Positions 7,073 through 10,590 of a DNA stretch of 10,590 bases are shown in pieces. Every line of letters begins with the position of its first letter. Position 1 is the stretch's first letter. The notes beneath the pieces are model-generated. The model searched no databases, was not told the origin of the DNA, and saw only the letters and a list, made by a program, of their open reading frames with translations. The stretch is from Chloroflexota bacterium. GTDB taxonomy: Bacteria; Chloroflexota; UBA6077; CF-72. The stretch is taken from positions 1 to 10,590 of the forward strand of contig JAFAPL010000773.1 of NCBI GenBank assembly GCA_019247135.1, given 5' to 3'. A program made the position numbers and the translations under genes.

Positions 7073-8212
7073 ATGCGCCAATTCAAGGTCGCGATTGTGG
7101 GTGCCGGCATGATCGGCCGCTTACACGCGCGTGCGTTTCAGGCCATTGAATCGACCTTCGGCGACGCGGGATGGCGAGTGGAACTGAGCGTCATAGCAGA
7201 CGCCGACGAAGCGCTGACGCGGGATGCGCAGGAGCGTTGGAAGATCGGCCGTGCGGTGCCTTCCTGGCGCGACGTCGTCGAAGCCGATGATGTCGACATC
7301 GCAGTCGTCGGACTGCCAAATCAGGACCACCGAGCGGCGGTGGAAGCGCTGGTTGCTGCTGGCAAGCACGTATTGTGTGAGAAACCGCTGGCGCCGACAG
7401 TCGAGGCCGCGCGGTCAATGCTCGACGCGGCCCGGCGTGCCGGAGTTGTCCACGGCATAGGCTTCAATCTGCGTCGGGCGCCTGCGATCGCCGCGATTCG
7501 ACAAATGCTGGTTGACGGTGCGATCGGTGCGCCGCGCCATTTGAGTGGCCACTTCTTTACGGACTACGCGGTGAGCACCGCGGTACCATTCACATGGCGC
7601 TACCAACGCAGCCTGGCCGGATCCGGTGCACTTGGCGACGTAGGCAGCCATATTCTGGACCTCGCGCGTTACCTGTTGGGCGATATCGCAGCCGTGACAG
7701 GTGCGACACTGGCCACGTTCATCCACGAGCGGCCAGTACCTGCTGCTCACGTAACCGGCCACAATATCGGTCCAACGACCGGGCAGACCGGAAAGGTAGA
7801 TACGGATGACTCAGGGGCGTTTACATGTCGGTTCGCGTCCGGCGCCATCGGCGACATACGCTTCAGCAGAGTCGCGCCTGGTCACAGGGGACCGGCATTT
7901 GACCTGATCGGCTCGGAGGGCGCGATTAGCTTCGATATGAGGCGCCCGGGCGAGTTCGGGATTTGCTCAGCGCCACCCGGACGAGATGCGGTGGGCAGCG
8001 GATTCCGTCGCTTGGCTGCCGATCCTCGATTCCCGTACGGTTCGGATCTGGTGGCGCCTATCGGCTTCGATTATGTAGACACCTACGTCGCCCAGGCGTA
8101 TGAGTTCCTCTCCGCGGTCGCTCAGCAGCGCCAGTATGAACCAGGTTTCGAAGATGGATTCGCGATCGCCGAGGTGTGCGAAACGGTTCAGCGTTTGGCG
8201 GACTCTGGCTAG
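7073..8212 (+). CDS. Gfo/Idh/MocA family NAD(P)-dependent oxidoreductase
   Basis: This 379-residue dehydrogenase or reductase probably acts on a sugar, sugar phosphate or cyclitol. The N-terminal Rossmann fold starts with KVAIVGAGMIGRLHARAF, with dinucleotide-binding glycines at 10, 12 and 15. It continues with DIAVVGLPNQDHRAAVEALVAAGKHVLCEKPLA; the family's catalytic-region EKP is at 103-105. The C-terminal alpha/beta domain shows GALGDVGSHILDLARYLLG, where Asp189 and His193 are the usual substrate-site pair, and ends with DGFAIAEVCETVQRLADSG. The ATG at 7073 places the Rossmann strand four residues in, as is usual. The frame is open back to an ATG at 7004 with GGAGGGG before it, which would add 23 atypical residues and overlap the flavin oxidoreductase start; that purine run is just the antisense of the conserved PLHP codons. 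The 3' end is 11 bases from the convergent aminotransferase gene. Confidence 0.92.
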   Translation: MRQFKVAIVGAGMIGRLHARAFQAIESTFGDAGWRVELSVIADADEALTRDAQERWKIGRAVPSWRDVVEADDVDIAVVGLPNQDHRAAVEALVAAGKHVLCEKPLAPTVEAARSMLDAARRAGVVHGIGFNLRRAPAIAAIRQMLVDGAIGAPRHLSGHFFTDYAVSTAVPFTWRYQRSLAGSGALGDVGSHILDLARYLLGDIAAVTGATLATFIHERPVPAAHVTGHNIGPTTGQTGKVDTDDSGAFTCRFASGAIGDIRFSRVAPGHRGPAFDLIGSEGAISFDMRRPGEFGICSAPPGRDAVGSGFRRLAADPRFPYGSDLVAPIGFDYVDTYVAQAYEFLSAVAQQRQYEPGFEDGFAIAEVCETVQRLADSG

Positions 8213-8223
8213 GCTTCAGCGGG

Positions 8224-9468
8224 CTAACCACCCCTAAGGTGGCGCAGGGCGGCACTTCGGAATTGGGCGGCGCGCTCGCGTACGACTGCTTCTCCATCGC
8301 GAATGGTGACCCCGAAGTTTGACCCGAGGTTCGGGTCGGAGACGCCAATTCCGATCGACATTGCGCGCCCCACCAAGCTGTCGGTTCGAGGCAGCATGCC
8401 TGGCCAATAATGGTCGGTCGAGGGGACATCCGTGCCGTCGTGGAAGGGCGCACCCTTCATGCTCGCGGTGCTCTCGCTCAGGAGGTGCTCCATCTGACTG
8501 TAAATGTGCCAACCCGACTCGGCGAGGACTCGGCTGCCAAGATCCGCAGCGACCGTGCGGGCGATGCGCTCGTTCGGAAACAGCACTACTAGATGCGTGG
8601 CCAGGTCCCCATCCGGGTCAGGCAGGCTCCGGAATGTCAAGCCCGGTACGTCAGCGATCAGGCTCTTGAAGAGCCGTTTGTTGTCGCGGAGACGGTTCAG
8701 AATCAGGTCAAGTTTGCGTAGCTGAGCCAGCAGGACCGCTGCGCTCAACTCCGTCATTCGGAAGTCAAGCCCGAGGAACGGGCGACGGCCCATCTCGACG
8801 CCGTTGCGCAACGGGGAGTGGCCCTGATCGTGCATGGCAAAGCAGCGCCGGTAGAGGTTGTCGTCGTCGGTAACCACCATGCCGCCATCGCCCGCGGTGA
8901 TCGTCTTGTAAGCGTTGAAGCTGAGCCCGCCGGCAACGCCGATGGTGCCAACGGAGTTGCCTCTGTAGCTGGCACCGAACGCCTGTGCACAGTCTTCAAT
9001 GAGAGCAACGCCGTGGCGGATGGCGACGGCACTCAGCTCGGCGAGGCGCGCGGGACTTCCGAGCATGTGGACAGCCATGATTGCCCGGGTCCGCGGGGTG
9101 ATTCGCGCCTCGACATCCGACGGATCAAGATTGAACGTCTCGTCAATCTCGGCCAGAACTGGTAAAGCACCGGAGTAGACGATGGAGGAGATGCTTGCGA
9201 TGAAGGTGAAGCCGGGCACGATGACCTCATCACCCGCGCCGATACCGAGGCCGGCCAGGATCACCGTCAACGCGCTCGTACCCGAATTGACGGCGACCGC
9301 GTACTGTGTGCCGAGGCGTTGCGCAACCTGCTGTTCAAGGGTGCGGACCTTTGCCTTGAATGCGGGATCCTTATCAGGCCCGTATCGATAAAGAAAACCA
9401 CTCCGCAGGACGTCGAGGACCTCATCGATCTCTTCCTGACCGACCAAGCTCAAGCCGGGCCCTGGCAT
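8224..9468 (-). CDS. DegT/DnrJ/EryC1/StrS family PLP-dependent aminotransferase
   Basis: This 414-residue fold-type I enzyme normally transfers an amino group between glutamine or glutamate and a keto-sugar or keto-cyclitol. Visible family features: GQEEIDEVLDVLRSGFL near the N-terminus, AVAVNSGTSALTVILAGLGIGAGDEVIVPGFTF (58-89), the phosphate-contacting NSGTSA (61-66), MAVHMLGSPARLAEL, IEDCAQAFGA (Asp159 contacts the pyridine nitrogen in this family), and the Schiff-base lysine Lys188 in SFNAYKTITAGDGGMVVT. FLGLDFRMTELSAAVLLAQL follows. The frame stays open 97 codons further upstream, but the added residues are Arg-rich and unlike the family. The ATG at 9468 has an excellent Shine-Dalgarno GGGAGGT five bases before it. 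A dehydrogenase paired with a DegT aminotransferase recalls NtdC/NtdA and RifL/RifK kanosamine-forming pairs, but convergent orientation means they are not one operon. Confidence 0.92.
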   Translation of the reverse strand: MPGPGLSLVGQEEIDEVLDVLRSGFLYRYGPDKDPAFKAKVRTLEQQVAQRLGTQYAVAVNSGTSALTVILAGLGIGAGDEVIVPGFTFIASISSIVYSGALPVLAEIDETFNLDPSDVEARITPRTRAIMAVHMLGSPARLAELSAVAIRHGVALIEDCAQAFGASYRGNSVGTIGVAGGLSFNAYKTITAGDGGMVVTDDDNLYRRCFAMHDQGHSPLRNGVEMGRRPFLGLDFRMTELSAAVLLAQLRKLDLILNRLRDNKRLFKSLIADVPGLTFRSLPDPDGDLATHLVVLFPNERIARTVAADLGSRVLAESGWHIYSQMEHLLSESTASMKGAPFHDGTDVPSTDHYWPGMLPRTDSLVGRAMSIGIGVSDPNLGSNFGVTIRDGEAVVRERAAQFRSAALRHLRGG

Positions 9469-9473
9469 GCGCG

Positions 9474-9480
9474 ACCTCCC
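9474..9480 (-). promoter_or_regulatory. Strong Shine-Dalgarno GGGAGGT deciding the aminotransferase start
   Basis: On the minus strand GGGAGGT is followed by five bases and the ATG at 9468. This excludes the longer frame that begins at 9759 and gives a protein of normal family length. Confidence 0.7.
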
Positions 9481-9703
9481 TTGAAAACGCAAGCAAGAAT
9501 CGTCGGATGTACCGGCGTGTGTCAAGACGCGCGATGCACGCACCCGACGCCGAAGCGCCTGCAGCGGGTATCTTGGCCACAGTGTGCTTGACGTAGATGA
9601 AGGACGGAGGCCTGAACGGAGCAGATGGCGCACGCGCATCTGCCGGCCCGGGTGGTCAGTTGGCCGAGGGCGCACCAGCCAAGCTGCGCGACGTGGAGAC
9701 TTC
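9481..9703. other. Intergenic region between aminotransferase and lipoprotein remnant
   Basis: This roughly 220-bp divergent gap has no convincing reading frame. It should hold the aminotransferase promoter. No clear -35/-10 pair is visible. It contains GGCCACAGTGTG (9575-9586), which also occurs at 276-287, but a shared 12-mer is not significant over a window of this size. Confidence 0.5.
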
Positions 9704-9969
9704 ATGAGTCTGGGCTTTGGGGTACCCCGCCACACGCGCACGGTTGTGACGCGGCCCATCGCGTCTGGGTAACCCTTCTGCTGTTCTGCCTGTTGGCCTT
9801 GCCCGTCACGGCCTGTACGCAGGCCGCGGCGACCCTGGCAACCACTTCACCGGCCGAAACGAGCTCATCAGTAACGCGGGATCGCGAGTCAACGCCTGCG
9901 ACATCGGACCCAGCCACGCTCGCCCAGTTCTGGACACCACGGCGCCGCGCTAGCTTTGGATCCAGGTGA
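9704..9969 (+). pseudogene. Small lipoprotein gene, frameshifted and probably truncated
   Basis: An ATG at 9704 with GGAG five bases upstream opens a frame encoding MSLGFGVPRHTRTVVTRPIASG, which stops at 9770-9772. The frame one base back then reads VTLLLFCLLALPVTAC, a textbook lipoprotein hydrophobic core and lipobox with the lipidated Cys at 9814-9816. One extra G in the GGG run at 9767-9769 would join the two into a normal lipoprotein start (positively charged n-region, h-region, Cys38), total 88 residues. After the Cys come about 40 Thr/Ser/Ala-rich linker residues, then a stop at 9967-9969. The globular domain expected after such a linker is absent, and the frame ends inside the 3' end of the recombinase gene. 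I infer a lipoprotein gene cut off by insertion of the neighbouring element. The frameshift could also be a sequencing error. Confidence 0.5.
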
Positions 9970-10590
9970 TCGGGATCGCCGCGGGGTTGACGTTCGGATC
10001 GACGACGGTGGCGGCAGCCGTCATCACGACTCCTGCGCTACGCAGTTGGTTCAACCGCTCCAGCCGCCGCGCGGCTTCCTCAGCAAGTGCGTTTTCTGAG
10101 CCCTCGCCGATGATGGCGACTGCCGCTTGGCGAGACGTCCGGGGCTGCGATTTGACGCGATCGATGTACGCGATCTGCAGTTGCTCGTGCGCCTCGGCGG
10201 TCGAGATCGCGTGGTTGTAGATCTGAAGCGTATCGCTGCTCTGCCAGAACAGGTCGTGCTGAACGGCCCCGACCAATGCGCGCTGGCGTTCGCGGTCACC
10301 CTGAGCCAGCTCCGCGGCGAGTACGACGCGCTCGGTCGCGTGCAGATGCCGGATCGCGTGCGGCGTGAGTCGCGGAAGACGAACGGGGGCAGAGCGAAAC
10401 GCGCGCTCCGCCTTCAGGCGTAACCGTTTCCAGTGGATGCGGAAGCCACTATCCGAGAGCTGGTTGCCACGTCGCGAGACAAAAGCGGGTCCTCGTCTCG
10501 CAAATCGTCAATGCGCGCGCGCCGTTCACGGTCATGCATTGAACGCTCGGTTCGCACGTAGCGGTGCAGCAGGTAATCCGTCTCGGCCTC
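9950..10590 (-). pseudogene. Tyrosine recombinase/phage integrase, C-terminal half, one-base frameshift
   Basis: This gene enters from the right edge and ends at 9950. From 10590 the minus strand reads an open frame with LLHRYVRTERSMHDRERRAR and ends DEDPLL. The frame then changes at a four-T run (AAAA on plus, 10481-10484). The second frame continues with SRRGNQLSDSGFRIHWKRL, then LTPHAIRHLHAT, which contains the family's HxxR box (His 10358-10360, Arg 10349-10351). It continues with FWQSSDTLQIYNHA: the Trp at 10244-10246 fills the His/Trp position and the Tyr at 10217-10219 is the nucleophile. Adding one T gives DPLFVSRRGNQL, the normal family form. The first catalytic Arg and the Lys would lie beyond the window. 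About 75 residues follow the Tyr, helical and charged (ENALAEEAARRLERLNQLR). It probably marked an integrated element and is inactive if the frameshift is real. Confidence 0.72.

Noticed and set aside
8228..8242. CCACC-CCTAA-GGTGG hairpin as a terminator for the convergent genes
   Set aside because: The stem is only 5 bp, there is no T-run, and it overlaps the last codons of the aminotransferase.
9575..9586. GGCCACAGTGTG shared with 276-287 as a common regulatory site
   Set aside because: A few shared 12-mers are expected by chance in 10 kb, and the flanking bases do not match.
9469..9759. A 97-residue N-terminal extension of the aminotransferase
   Set aside because: The ATG at 9468 has a near-perfect Shine-Dalgarno sequence, and the added residues are Arg-rich and not part of the family.
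1..10590. CRISPR array, tRNA or rRNA genes
   Set aside because: I found no regularly spaced direct repeats and no tRNA-like or rRNA-like conserved segments on either strand by eye.

Overview
The window is GC-rich with short intergenic gaps. It probably comes from an uncultured soil or environmental bacterium, most likely of the Chloroflexota. The main hint is a sugar-binding lipoprotein with a long Ala/Pro-rich linker directly after the lipid-modified cysteine, a style common in that phylum. This placement is inferred from sequence style only; an actinobacterium is not excluded.

Layout. Positions 1-231 (minus strand) hold a coding-like open frame with no visible start that runs off the left edge. 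Positions 232-762 look non-coding and carry several dyad symmetries. Positions 763-6038 (plus strand) are a tightly packed operon: a sugar-type substrate-binding lipoprotein, a permease, a single-domain ATPase (the frcB-frcC-frcA gene order), and a 775-residue protein with an N-terminal LamG-like domain and a C-terminal domain of the N,N-dimethylformamidase large-subunit type. The last three genes are closely linked: a 4-nt gap precedes the permease, and ATGA overlaps precede the next two. Convergent to the operon, overlapping its last 89 bases, is a luciferase-like flavin-dependent oxidoreductase (5950-7023, minus). It is divergent from a Gfo/Idh/MocA-type NAD(P)-dependent dehydrogenase (7073-8212, plus). 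The 49-bp gap between these two contains a perfect 18-bp palindrome. The dehydrogenase converges with a DegT/DnrJ/EryC1/StrS PLP-dependent aminotransferase (8224-9468, minus).

Right end. Positions 9704-9969 are the N-terminal part of a small lipoprotein gene broken by a one-base frameshift. It runs tail to tail into the C-terminal half of a tyrosine recombinase (9950-10590, minus, continuing off the right edge), which also carries a one-base frameshift in a homopolymer. This end looks like the border of a decayed integrated element.

How the genes may work together (inference). The importer would bring in a sugar or sugar-like compound. The dimethylformamidase-like enzyme could cleave a C-N (amide) bond, while the flavin oxidoreductase, the dehydrogenase and the aminotransferase oxidise and de- or re-aminate the product. 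An amino-sugar, aminocyclitol or N-acylated sugar pathway would fit. No substrate can be read from the sequence.
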